Origin: Hydractinia symbiolongicarpus
Taxonomy: Eukaryota > Cnidaria > Hydrozoa > Anthoathecata > Hydractiniidae
Direction of reading: 5' to 3'
Assembly: GCF_029227915.1 (NCBI RefSeq)
Contig: NC_079883.1
Coordinates: 22,010,001 to 22,074,000, forward strand
Length of the DNA stretch: 64,000 nucleotides
Shown: positions 31,740 to 42,880 of the stretch, piece after piece
Layout of the letters: every line of letters starts with the position of its first letter
Position numbering within the stretch: position 1 is the stretch's first letter
Made by a program: the position numbers and the translations under genes
The notes under the pieces: model-generated
What the model was told of the DNA's origin: nothing
The model's database searches: none
What the model saw: the letters and a program-made list of their open reading frames with translations, nothing else

Positions 31740-34558
31740 GAAGCATTTCAACAAACGTTTTAGATTTTATTCCCTGTTAGCTAATGTATAGCGCATGTAT
31801 AGCGTATGGGGTAAGTGAAGTCCTACCTCCTGGCCAGATCAAGCTTCTAAAAGAACTACTAAATTTATTTTGCGTTGAAAAACGTGGTTTGAAGACTGGA
31901 ACGAAAAAATCTGAACGGGGGGGGTGAAACCTTGAATATTATGTCTTTATAAGCATTAAATAACGTTTATATTTGTTTTATATTACTTGTGTTTTAGATA
32001 AAAACATAATTTTATATCTTTCCTTCGTTGATACAAATAGTTAAGTTTTTTAAATACACAAACTTTATTAACTAGAGGATCAACTTGCCTCCTCATTTAA
32101 TATTAGTTCACTGGATAGATCTTAAGTTTAAAATGGCGCTAAAGCTGCATCAAAATAGGAATACCTATGCCCTGTCATTTTTTTCCAGGAGGGGCCACAA
32201 TAACGGTTCTACAGTTTTTAATGTTCCTATTTCTGATGGCCTAGCCAGCTAGCTAGCTATATTTAGAGCTGACACAGCATCAGAGTGTGAAAGAGGGAAA
32301 TTTGATTCCAGTTTCTCGTTCCTTGTTCTCTAGAAGGCTAGTCAGGAGTCCCAGTTCTTTTCGATATCCCACAAATAATTTAAGGACGTAGTGTACAATC
32401 CTCCAAGCACAGTAGTCGGGGACAAACTGCACAAAACCATGCCATTATTTATCATTTTTGTACACCTTTCGAGCCCAACAGGTTTTTTACATGTAAAATA
32501 CCTGAAAAATTCCCTAAGCTAAGCTCTATCTTTAGAATTATAAAATTTTATATCATATCATATTTTTTTTCTTTTACGAAAATCAGTGGGGATCAGAAGA
32601 TTTATTTATTGTAGCATGTGTTTCCATTGTGTTAAAAATAAATCAGGTCCCTTGGGAGCTTGTTGCAAAAATAAAATTGCATATGAGCAATGCTAAACCA
32701 TTCTTTGCATACGATTATTGCATATAATTCTCACGCAACAAACATTTTCACAAAAAATCAAGCTTTAATGAATAATGCTCAATGTTTAAATCGTTCAGTA
32801 AAGAAGAAGATAATGTTCTAAAATAGCTTTGCAGGTAGGTGTACAATTTTTAAGAGCAATTAGGGAAGTCTCTGAAAAGGGGTATCAATACTTAGTATCA
32901 GTAAAATGCACAGTGATCAATGCATCATTTTGTTGTTAATTTTATATATGGGTAGTATCAACCCGCCCCCTCCCTGTACAACTTTTGATAGTGTTTCTAA
33001 ATGCCATCAACTCGTCACAGTGATAGTATGTCATAAAAGGAACAACATAGCAGCAATAGATTTCTGCTTCAGAAGCTTGAAATTTGTCACACTATCTGCT
33101 TTAAAATTCAATTACTTAAGTTCTAGAAGGAGTTTAAACATTCGGTTTGAAGTTTCTAGCCAAATAAAAGTTATTGAACGTATTTTCCAGTTTGTACACA
33201 TTTCAGATGAAAAAAGGCTAAAAATTGATTTAATCGAGTTAATAACATGTCCAAACTTTGTAAAATAATTTCCCTTGATGAAATAAATTTGTGTTTTGAG
33301 TTTTAAGTTCTAAGGATAATCCTAACGAAAGTTATTAAGTTTTTCCGTTTATAAGAATATTTATAGGCATTTAAGGGGTAGTTTCAAGTAATGGCAAATA
33401 TTAAGACTGATTCGGCATGCATGCATGAAAACTTAGTAAGTATATATCATAGCCATGCAGCATATCAAAAAAGAGTTATTCAAAACTAAACGGTATATTT
33501 AGGGTTAAAGAAACTTATAATACCAAAACAACCAATCACATGCTCACTTTTTTTCACATTGTGTAGTTGCAGACCCTGCCATCGCCTGCAAATTAAACAA
33601 TTTGGTGGTTTTGATCTAAAAAGGTTACACTGGACTCTCAAAAAATTGCTTTATCTTAAATAGGTAGCATGACACCTAGTTTTCCAAAGTACTTCTAATT
33701 TGGAGAATCGCTTAGATAGTGGTACTTGCTTAATTAGCATTTCTTCCCTGATTGCTATCTGCAGGCTTAGCGATCACACACACACCTATTCACACACCAC
33801 AATTGCTTCAGGTGTGCTTATAATGGTCACAAAGTGTGGTACAAAAGGCGTGGAAAATTAGCACATCGTTCCAATGATAAAGATCTTTGCCAAAAGTGTC
33901 CTATTTTTTCATTCAACCTTTAATTACAACTGTTGTCTTGGAGGATCCTTATGAGGAAGAAAATAATGTTGGTAGTGAAAGTTGATGAAATCATAAAGTA
34001 ATAGCATGACAATGAAGTGTTATGTTTACATATCTATATACTATAATTTAGATAATTATGTTTTTTATATCATTGTTATGGCATAAAGTTTATATCCCAT
34101 GTCAGGAGAGTTATGGTGTGCAAAACTCAGCATGTCAGGAGGTCAAATACTCCTGTTCAATCCTGATTTGAGCTACAGAATGTGTGACGTTTCTGCCTAA
34201 CGACTCGAGGGAATCAAACCCATGACCCCAATAATAATGTGAGAAGAAGACTCCTGTATTAAAGTTTATCTACTGTGAAATATAAGTGGATTTTATATGA
34301 AAGACTTGAAAAGTTGTCTACAATTTTTTTATTTTTTTTTGAAAAATCTTGAATTCGGATGCATAGGTGTAAATATGTTAAAAATATCAAACTAGATATA
34401 GGTGACACATATTTAATCACTACATACTTTGACAAAACCTTAAATACGGCACCTTGTATGTAATAAAATACATTATATCAGGCATTAAGTAGCATAACTT
34501 AACTTCTTAATCAGATATCTTGAAAATTGACTTTTAGAAAAATTATTTAGACAAAAAT
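31740..34558. other. Intergenic region between RPS27A and C1D
   Basis: About 2.8 kb separating two divergently transcribed genes, presumably holding both promoters and the 5' non-coding exon of RPS27A if there is one. A plus-strand frame at 32906-33268 is open but has no domain or exon support. A B-box-like GGGTTTGATTCCC (minus strand, near 34208) may mark a decayed tRNA-like repeat. Confidence 0.45.
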
Positions 34559-37500
34559 ATGGAATCTCAGAATTTGCCCGATGATATTCGCGATAAAATG
34601 GAGCATTTTGACGAATCACTTCAAGAAGTGGAGGATGTTTTTAAGCCATTTTTAAAAGTACCCATAACAGACCTTCGTGAAAAGGTTTGTCTGTTTAAAT
34701 TCATAGTTTTTACCTTCTTTTTTAAAGTTTAAAAAGCGTACTGTGGTTATGCACTATGAAAACTCTCACTGATATCATATTCAATGGAATAATAAAAAAG
34801 TCAGTGGTGGTATGGTAAGTCACATAACAAACTTATCTTTTTTTAGGGACCATCTCCACAATCATTTTAATATTGTTTCTAATCCTTATTTATTAAACTC
34901 ATTGACAAATTTTTGTTATTGTAATTCTTTTTTGTTTTTTTTTTAAATGTACTACAACAACTTTATACGGTTTCATTTTTGGCATGTTATACAATATTTT
35001 CGGCACATTTGGCACATTATACAATATTTTTGGCACATTTGGCACATTATACAATAGCTTCCATTGGTAGCAAAATAGTGATTTTGCTCAATGTTTTAAA
35101 AAAACTTTTGAGGGTGACGAAAATTATATATATCTGACAAAAATTTGTGTGACCATAGAATACTTATACACTTATAGTTTAGAATTGTTTTTCTAGTCTA
35201 TAAGTGACCAAAAAAAAGTAAACAAGACTTTTTTAAAATTGAAAAAATTGATAAAATTTTCTCCTGGAGACAAACATTTTGTCTGGCGAGCAGCCCTCGA
35301 AATAGCGGTCGGACATCGGACATTGTCCGACCAATACGCAAATATGTCTGACGAAAATCAGTTCTGGCCTGTCATTTTGTCCGGCACGTTTCTGTAGCTA
35401 CATCTCCCCTATTATAACTTCAAAAATTAAAAATTGAAACATACAAAATAACGAGATAATTCAAATATAATCTGTCTCTTTTAATCAATCTTCGTTCCAC
35501 ATCTCTTTCGGTTTGTTTTCATCTGCCATGTGCCATCATGGAAGTTTCTTAGTCATGATCACACATACCACAAATAAATGTGTTGACGCCGTTAAAAAAC
35601 AAAGTAAGGCTGTGCATTTTAATAAGCCAATTAAATCGCAAAAAAATGTCGTCGCTAAAGAAAACTTAAAACATATAAAACAAAAAGTTTATAAGTTTGT
35701 ATTATTATTATTATTTGTAAAGTCATCACAAGCGAATAGGAAAAAATATGCTTTTTTTAAAATTAAAAAAAATCTTTTAAGTGTATCTCAATTAAAGTGG
35801 CTTTTAAGTGGCTCAATTAAAACTTCAAAATTCATTCAGAAAGTTTAGCTACATTTTAACAAAATTTATCTAGAAAAAAAAATTATACCGCACATGGGTT
35901 TCGTTTTTAAAATTGTTTGAATAAAAATCACACTTGCGGCATAAAGAAAAAAATCAATTAAATGGGACCTGCTATGGTTTCAAATTGTTTTGTCAAATGA
36001 AGAAAAAAATTTTCCTTTACTTGCAACACTCATCTTAAAAAAAAATTAATTCATTTTAATATAAAACATCTCCAAGTGAGAGCATTCGAAATGCCAATAG
36101 AACGCTGGTCGCTTGTGCTTGGAAATAATTATGACATTTAAAACAGAAAAGGCTTTTTAAAAATTTAAAAAGAAAAGAACACAAAATTATCTACAATTAA
36201 ATCCATGATATAATGTCTGTTCCGCCTGTAAGTGCAATTTTGCAGACATGCTTCATCCGTGCTTCGTCGGCGTTCACCTCTGCATTAGTTAAGAACCGCA
36301 TGGCTTGATTTTGTGTAAGACCTGGTTACCAACGACAAAGGGGCCAGGCAATATAGATTCATGTCTACGTAGTTATTTTAACTAAGTCAGGAGTCGGTGA
36401 ATTAGCTAGGATGGTCAGGTTGGCTATGAATAGGCTTGGTCGTGGATTAAAAGGACCAGGACTATCCAATAATTTTGATATGTAAACAAATGAAAGTGTC
36501 CGACCAAGACGGAAATCTATCGAACGTTTTGTCCGACGAAAGTTTGAAATGAGCTACAGACATGTCCGACCAAACTGGAAATGTGGCAGACATTTTGACT
36601 GATGAGTCTCCAAAAATTATTTCGAGGGCTGGGCGAGTAATGTTGTCTCCCTATATTTTTGTCTGACATTGTTTTATCCAATAAGGTATGTAATTTTTGT
36701 ATTCTGTAAATAATAAATTTTACTTGTGTATTAAAAATTATACATGTCTTTAATTGCTTTCTACTTTGTAGTTCTCTGATCCACTTCAAAATGCAAGATT
36801 AGATTTAATGGTTGCGTACACTGCCAATTCATTGTTCTGGAGTAAGTTTAATTGATCTAAAAACTGTTTTTTGGTGTTATCATAAACTGTCATTTTTTGT
36901 CTTGATTATTTCAATAAAACACGGAATCGCTCTAATGTTAGATAATAATGAAGTCTTTGCATCTGGATCATACACTATAATATAGGTCCACAAATTAAAA
37001 GAAACCAATAAAAGATCAAACTTATCCAAACGTTCAAAGACATGCTAAATTTATATTTCGTCATTTCCAATGATTATCGAGCAATTAGGATTTATATAAA
37101 GTCCTAATTGCTTTTTGCTCGCACAATCTAATCTTAGTGTTTTAGTTCACTTGTGTGCAAATAATTCCAAACAGCACTTTATATTCCCATTTTCTTTTTG
37201 TAAGCTTATTTAGTAACTCAAGGAATTGACCCAAAAGAGCATCCAATCAAAGATGAACTTGTAAGTACTTTTGTGTGAATTTTTTTTTTAAATTTACTAG
37301 CTGACTTTTTTTCCTAATAATATATTATTATTGAAATCTTAAATTTTTGTGCAATTTCATTCGATTTTTTGCAGTTCTTGTGATATTGCTTGTTTATCAT
37401 TGTATTAACAGATTCGAATAAAAAATCATATGGCAAAACTTCAAAGTATTCAAGACAAAAAGAAAAGTAAGGGAATATCATGTTCAGAAAAATTCTTCAA

Positions 37501-39561
37501 GACTTTGTTTTGCAATTCCTCACTGATAAAATCTATTTGACAACTTCATTCTCCTTCCTATACTGCTCTGGTATTTAATAGCATGTTTTTGCATGTAATT
37601 TTTAAGCAACCAGACATTTTTGTGGTGAAAGGATATTGCACAAAACTGTGTGAAGAAATATTTTCTTACTAGAATGTGGCTAGTGATGTATTTTTACTTG
37701 TAAATCCTACCGATTCATCATCATCATCATTCTCGGCTTAACGTCCGTTTTCCATGCTAGCATGGGTTGGACGGGGTATATTAATGACCCTCTTCCAATC
37801 TGATCTAGACTGTGTTAGATCTAAACTCAACTGCCGCTGTATCAAGTCTGTCCTTATAAAAACTATATCATTTAAAATATCTGGTATATTTTTTCTGTTA
37901 AATAATTGTGTATGCAACTCTTTTAGTGTCAAGGGTTGATACAAATGCTGCAAAGCGCTTTGTAAGGAATGCATTATGGCAGCCAGGTATGTTGTTTTCG
38001 TTCTTGTCATTGTCTATTTACAGAAAAAAAAATTTCTGATAAGATTAGATTAAAAAAGAGTGATTGAACATGAAGTATTAATTAAATTTTAAAAACAATT
38101 TTTTGTGTCAAGTTTGATTTAATGATCATTAAAAAATAAAAGTGTATATTAATGACAAAAAATGTCATTTTTTATTTCGGTAATTCTAATGAAAATCAAG
38201 AGTTGACCATGTTTATCTTTTCATTTTTCATTGATCTTTTTTTTTCAAAGTTCAAGAGAAGCATTGTTTACTGAAGAATACTAACTTAAGAAAAATAATA
38301 TTTTATTCATTATTCACCAGTGGGAAAATTAAATATTTCTTCTTCTTCTTTTTTTTATTTAAAAAAAAGTTCTTTATAAGGTAATTTTTTTATATTTATC
38401 ACAGATCACTGATAAGAATATTATCAAACAAACTTTTCTCAAATTTACTAGAAATGGAGAAATAATAATTTTTGATATTATAATCACTTTTTTTTTTTTA
38501 TTACACACACTCCCACACAAACAACAGTTAACTATGGTGATAAAATCAGAGCAAAACATTAGTAAGTTCAAGTTACCTCGAAATTAAATAAAGTCGAAAA
38601 AGATTGATGTGAATCATGAAATGTTAGCAACCCTTCTGCATTCATGTCGTTTTTGACAAATTATAAAATTATTTTCAAGTAATAAACATGGCATGTCTGT
38701 TGTTTTAAAGCTACATAAATTTTGATTTTCAAGCTTAAGATTCCAAAAATATTTTCCATCATATTGGAATTATATATGATTATATAGAAAACTAGTTATC
38801 CAATGAAAAATTTCCAGTTTGCCTGTTGTACATGTCCCAAGTATTACTATTTTGTGCATACTTGTAACAAAAGAGAGGATTTGGCTATCATTTAGAACAC
38901 ATAGACAAAAATGTCCATTTCTTGAATTTTGAAACAGTATCACCTGGATATTGTTTCACAGCAGGTTTTAATTACCTTAAAATTGCACTCAATTTATATA
39001 ATGTCCATGTATAGAAAAATAACTCAATAGGCCATGAGGATCAGGAAAATTTACTGTGCTGACATCAGCATGTTTTGCCAAGCACAAAAACAATATGCTG
39101 CAGTCAATCTAAAAATGGACACTGAATTATTTGGTGGCACATAAAGAAAGTATTTTATTAAAGATCTTAAAAACCTGAAATCAAAAGAAAAAAGCAGTAA
39201 AACCTTTATTTTTTTAAAAATTTTTTGGCAACACTGTCAGTATTTAACATTTTATATTTTGCTATTTCAATAACACAAATAATAAAAAGTTTTGGTTTTT
39301 AAAAGATTTGTAATACCAACATGAAATGTTACTATCTGTATGTATGTGTAAAATTGAATTATCAGTAACTATCATGAGGGTGTGGTGGTATCCTTTATAA
39401 TTAGAAAAGTTTCTTGTTTTTAAGATGAGAAAGGAGATGCAACTCAAAACAACTCATCTTCACAACAAGATTCACCACGCTCTTCCAAATCTCACAAGAA
39501 GAGAAAAAGAACTGAAGAATCTCAAAAAAAGAAGAAAAAGAAGAAGAAAAAGGAAGATTAA
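34559..39561 (+). CDS. C1D: C1D nuclear exosome cofactor
   Basis: Six exons: 34559-34684, 36772-36841, 37205-37260, 37412-37466, 37927-37986 and 39425-39561, all GT-AG, giving 167 aa. The Sas10/C1D domain spans most of the protein. Family features seen are DPLQNARLDLMVAYTANSLFW, TQGIDPKEHPIKDEL and the C-terminal RVDTNAAKRFVRNALWQP. The last exon adds a long Lys-rich tail, so the protein exceeds human C1D (141 aa). C1D helps recruit the RNA exosome for 3' processing of pre-rRNA and small RNAs. The third exon uses the AG at 37203-37204; the later AG (37211-37212) would drop conserved residues. The start lies 8 nt after a T-rich AG (34550), a possible splice acceptor. Intron 1 holds a transposon and intron 4 a SINE tail. 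Confidence 0.93.
34981..35057. repeat. 30-bp tandem repeat, 2.6 units
   Basis: Units begin GGCACATTATACAATATTTT at 34981, 35011 and 35041; the third is incomplete. It lies inside C1D intron 1. Confidence 0.85.
35266..36650. mobile_element. DNA transposon with terminal inverted repeats in C1D intron 1
   Basis: GGAGACA...CAGCCCTCGAAAT at 35266-35303 is complementary to ATTTCGAGGGCTG...TGTCTCC at 36619-36650, bounding about 1.4 kb. Next to the ends are repeated TGTCCGACCAA motifs (near 35325, 36498 and 36563) in a pattern of subterminal repeats. The interior open frame (35513-35848) has no transposase signature, so the element is probably non-autonomous. No target duplication was clear. Confidence 0.62.
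37711..37920 (-). mobile_element. SINE-like 3' end with an ATG-repeat tail
   Basis: Read on the minus strand, CCAACCCATGCTAGCATGG is followed by AAAACGGACGTTAAGCCG and then a run of ATG repeats ending near 37713. This conserved core and triplet tail resemble 3' ends of SINE-type repeats known in cephalopods and other invertebrates. The upstream boundary is not clear. The insertion ends close to the acceptor of C1D exon 5 (exon start 37927). Confidence 0.5.
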
Positions 39562-40575
39562 AAAATTCATATTTTACTGACTCTAATTTTAATTTTATTT
39601 TAGCCTGTTTTTAATTTAAACATGTTTTATACTACTATTGAGATAAGAGAAGGTACTTTCTAATGCAATTTGAATCAAAAAGGTTCCTCAGGGTGGCTAA
39701 AACCTTTTTTTATCCTATGACATATTTTTTTCATGTGTAGTATTTATTTTTATTATCACATTTATATAAATAAAAAGTAACCAGATTGTTATGACAGGCT
39801 TCATGGCTAGTATTCTATTATTCTTTTTTCTTAAAATTTTGGTAAAATCTCAGGGTTTCTTCTCTTCAAACTTTATCCCAAAACCTTTCCTGAAGCTTAT
39901 TTTAAAACTGTGTCCGCCCTGTTTAAAAAAATAGGTAGAGTAACAAGAAAACATCTTGAGTATGTATGTTGACATGTTTAAAATGTGTCAAAAGACAAAT
40001 TTCAAGATTAAAATTTGTGATTTGGACTTTGAAAAATGATAAAATTGTTGAATAAGAGAAATACTTTTATTGGAATTGCTGAATGAGAGAATGCATATAA
40101 CTTCTCTCATCCATAATTTTGCTGAACCGTATTCCTCAGTGGATTTACAACTAGATTAAAAAGAACTCGAATGATGATATATGTAAACAAAATTGTGAAT
40201 ATCTTCCCTGAGTTTTAAAACTCAAATTTCAAGCTTCCAAATTCTAGGCATATTAAAAAAATGATAATTTAGCTTGTGTTAGTGTGTTCAGATTGATACA
40301 AGGTTTTATTGCTGTTTCAAAATGTGATCAATACATAAATCAAATTGACGAATCAGCACATACTAAGGCTCTAGTTCTGGGGACGCGGATCTAATTCCAC
40401 TCACTTTCAGACAGTGCTCAACTTTAATTTGATTACACAGATTATACTTCCCAATCAGAATTGGAGGTCTAATTGGGGTAAAACATTCTCAATAGAGAAT
40501 GGATACACATACACCATAAAAGATTCGTCTATAAAAGTGTAAGGTATTTTCTATATTTTTAGATTGAAAATAAAA
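39562..40575. other. C1D-LYRM4 intergenic segment
   Basis: About 1 kb of AT-rich DNA with no gene seen. It must contain the C1D 3' UTR and either a LYRM4 promoter or, if the genes are co-transcribed, only spacer. Confidence 0.5.
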
Positions 40576-40845
40576 ATGCAAAATTCAAGAATTCCTGTGC
40601 TCAGTTTATACAGAACATTATTACGTGAGGGAAGTAAATTTCCCAATTATAACTTTCGAGAGTATACATTAAGAAAAGTAAGAGATACTTTTCGTCAAAA
40701 CATGAAGGAAACTAACAATAATAAAGTTAAAGAATTTCTCAAGTGCGCTGAGGAAAATTTGGAGACAATAAAACGCCAAGTAACAATTGGTCGTTTGTAT
40801 GGTGTTGACAGGATCGTGGTTGAAAAGAGTGAGCCCAAGTTGTAA
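40576..40845 (+). CDS. LYRM4: LYR motif protein 4 (ISD11)
   Basis: Single-exon 89-aa protein. The L11-Y12-R13 motif (VLSLYRTLLRE) opens a Complex1_LYR domain covering nearly the whole length, with conserved RKVRDTFRQN and RQVTIGRLYGVDRIVVEK near the end. The length agrees with animal LYRM4 (about 90 aa). In mitochondria ISD11 binds and stabilises the cysteine desulfurase NFS1, together with acyl carrier protein, in Fe-S cluster assembly. The ATG at 40576 is chosen because it is the first ATG and gives the family's usual N-terminus. A pyrimidine-rich tract with AG (40561-40562) ends 13 nt before it, so the 5' UTR may be spliced. Confidence 0.95.
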   Translation: MQNSRIPVLSLYRTLLREGSKFPNYNFREYTLRKVRDTFRQNMKETNNNKVKEFLKCAEENLETIKRQVTIGRLYGVDRIVVEKSEPKL

Positions 40846-42880
40846 CAACAAAGTTTTAAAGTCGATTGGTTGATGCACGATTGCTATTTTGTGACCTACA
40901 TGTTAACCGGCTTCATTATTTGAGAAAGTACTTTCATAAATTGAAGGAAAAAAAGTCTCTTTAATATTATTTTGTAGTACAATGATTGTGGTTAGAATAT
41001 GTATTACTTCAGTCAAGAATTAAAACATTGTTCTGTTTTTTATTTTATTTTTATTTTTGTTTAAGTTAAAAACTAAAACATTCTACAGACATCTCATGAA
41101 AGGTTAAAAACTGTTGTACATTACACCCTAAAATTAGTGGCTGTCTAGTTCGATGTGACCATAGTGCAGGTCTTGAAAGCACAAGTTGCTTTACAGACTC
41201 AAATCAACAACCATGATTTAACCAGTTAAACCTGCTACAACGACCATCTGCCTAAAGACAACCTTTTTTATATCCTCGGAGTTGCCATGTTTTACAGGTT
41301 TGACTGTGTATTATTTTTCCTTCCTCTTTTTTTTTCTTAAATGATTGATATTTAAATATTTTTATTTTTTGCTTTCCTTTTGAATAATGACAAATCGTCT
41401 CTACAACAGCGTCTGTAAAATCTATAAAGAACCTAAAATTATTTAGTCAGGGATATGGAGCAGTTAAGTTCGGTAAATTTTTTTGCAGACTGTAGTATTT
41501 AAAGTTTTGTTATCAAACACTCCTTTGTAGTATGTCATGTAATTGTTATTTTTAGAATGAAGCTATGTTACAGAAATTTAGTCAGGTTAAATAATAGTTT
41601 TGTAAGGTGCATTCTAAACGCCTGGGTAAAAAAATTGCATGTCAAAGATTATGAATCAGTGCTTAGAGGTATAAATTTTTCTTTTTTTCTCTCCAAATAA
41701 AAAAAATGTTTGAGCAAATCGTCAGTATTATGTTCCTTTTATTATTTCTTTTCTACATTTTTCAGTTTTATTAAAATGAAGCAGTCTTGATATTTTGAAA
41801 TGTTTAGAACTGTATAGGTGACAAAAAAAATAATATTTTATATACCAGTTTCGTTCACTTGCTGTGTAAACTTTTACAGAAAGTTTTTCCCAGTTTTTGT
41901 CAGTAGTAAAGCAGTCTTGTTTAAATAAGATTTCTATCAAGCAATGAAAGATATACTGACTGAAATTATTCTAGTTTTTACAGTGCATAATATTTTTATG
42001 CACATTAGGGAGACCATCAAATGGTTTTTTCTGTTACAGCGGAGCAAAAACGTGCGTATTGTTTTGTCAATTTTCTTTACATATAAAATTATTTTTAAAC
42101 ACCAAGAATGTTTAATAGTATATTTTTAATGAGAATAACTTCTATTTAATCTCACCATGTGTTTAGATTTTAACTAATAGGGTTTTTCCACAACAACAAG
42201 GGCTCATGTTGTTGTGGAAATGCCCATGTTGTTTTGGAAATACCCTATTCTGATGTTGTGTTAAATAAAATGCTGTTAATTTTTTTACACAAGAATGAAA
42301 GATAAATGCTGGCAAAAAGCAACCTGGTAATTTTATGTCTTTTATTGTTTATGTTTCTTATTAAGTCCTTTTTGTTATATTCCTAGTTTTATTTTAAATA
42401 TTTTTTTCTTTTTAAATTTTCTAGAGAATTCTGCCAATAGTCTATGTTGTTTTTATTTAAACAGCTAGTTTTTTGCTTTTCTAAGCATATTAAATGTGTT
42501 TTTAATTCAAGTATGTCAATAGTGGACAATGTATTTCTAAGAACTGGGTATTAATAAAACATCAGTATATATAATTCACCTATATATCATATTTTTTTTA
42601 AAAAAAAAACATCACAAAGTTTTTTGTTGTGGTAAGTTAACATGTTTTGAAAAAATATTTTTTAATTTGTAAACCGTCGTTCTGTTTTCTTGTTAGGTGT
42701 CTTCCAGGCTTCAACTTTTCTCCATAATTTTGTGGTTCGTGAGTTAAAATTTAAAAGTTTGGTAGACACGATAGAAGGTACACACGAGTTTGTACCTGAT
42801 TCTTAAAGCCATGTTTTTTTTAGATACATTGATGCATTTTATAGGTTGTGAAGCTGGTGTTTGATTGTTGACGATTTTTC
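40846..42880. other. LYRM4-cGLR intergenic segment
   Basis: About 2 kb, AT-rich, no gene seen. It contains the CCACAACAAC hairpin at 42178-42247. Confidence 0.5.
42178..42247. repeat. Hairpin with two alternative 3' arms
   Basis: TTTCCACAACAAC (42185-42197) pairs perfectly with GTTGTTGTGGAAA (42208-42220). A longer left arm (42178-42198) also pairs, with two mismatches, with 42227-42247 (TGTTGTTTTGGAAATACCCT). Two nested foldings are therefore possible. No coding role. Confidence 0.65.

Noticed and set aside
32906-33268. 120-aa plus-strand open frame between RPS27A and C1D
   Set aside because: No domain, no plausible splice partners, composition like translated AT-rich DNA; I see no family resemblance.
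35513-35848. 111-aa open frame in C1D intron 1
   Set aside because: Lies inside the TIR element, has no transposase motif, and is Lys-rich as expected from A-rich DNA.
37738-38010. 90-aa minus-strand frame ending in PTHASMENGR
   Set aside because: Overlaps C1D exon 5 on the other strand and the SINE-like tail; it is the repeat core read in one frame, not a gene.
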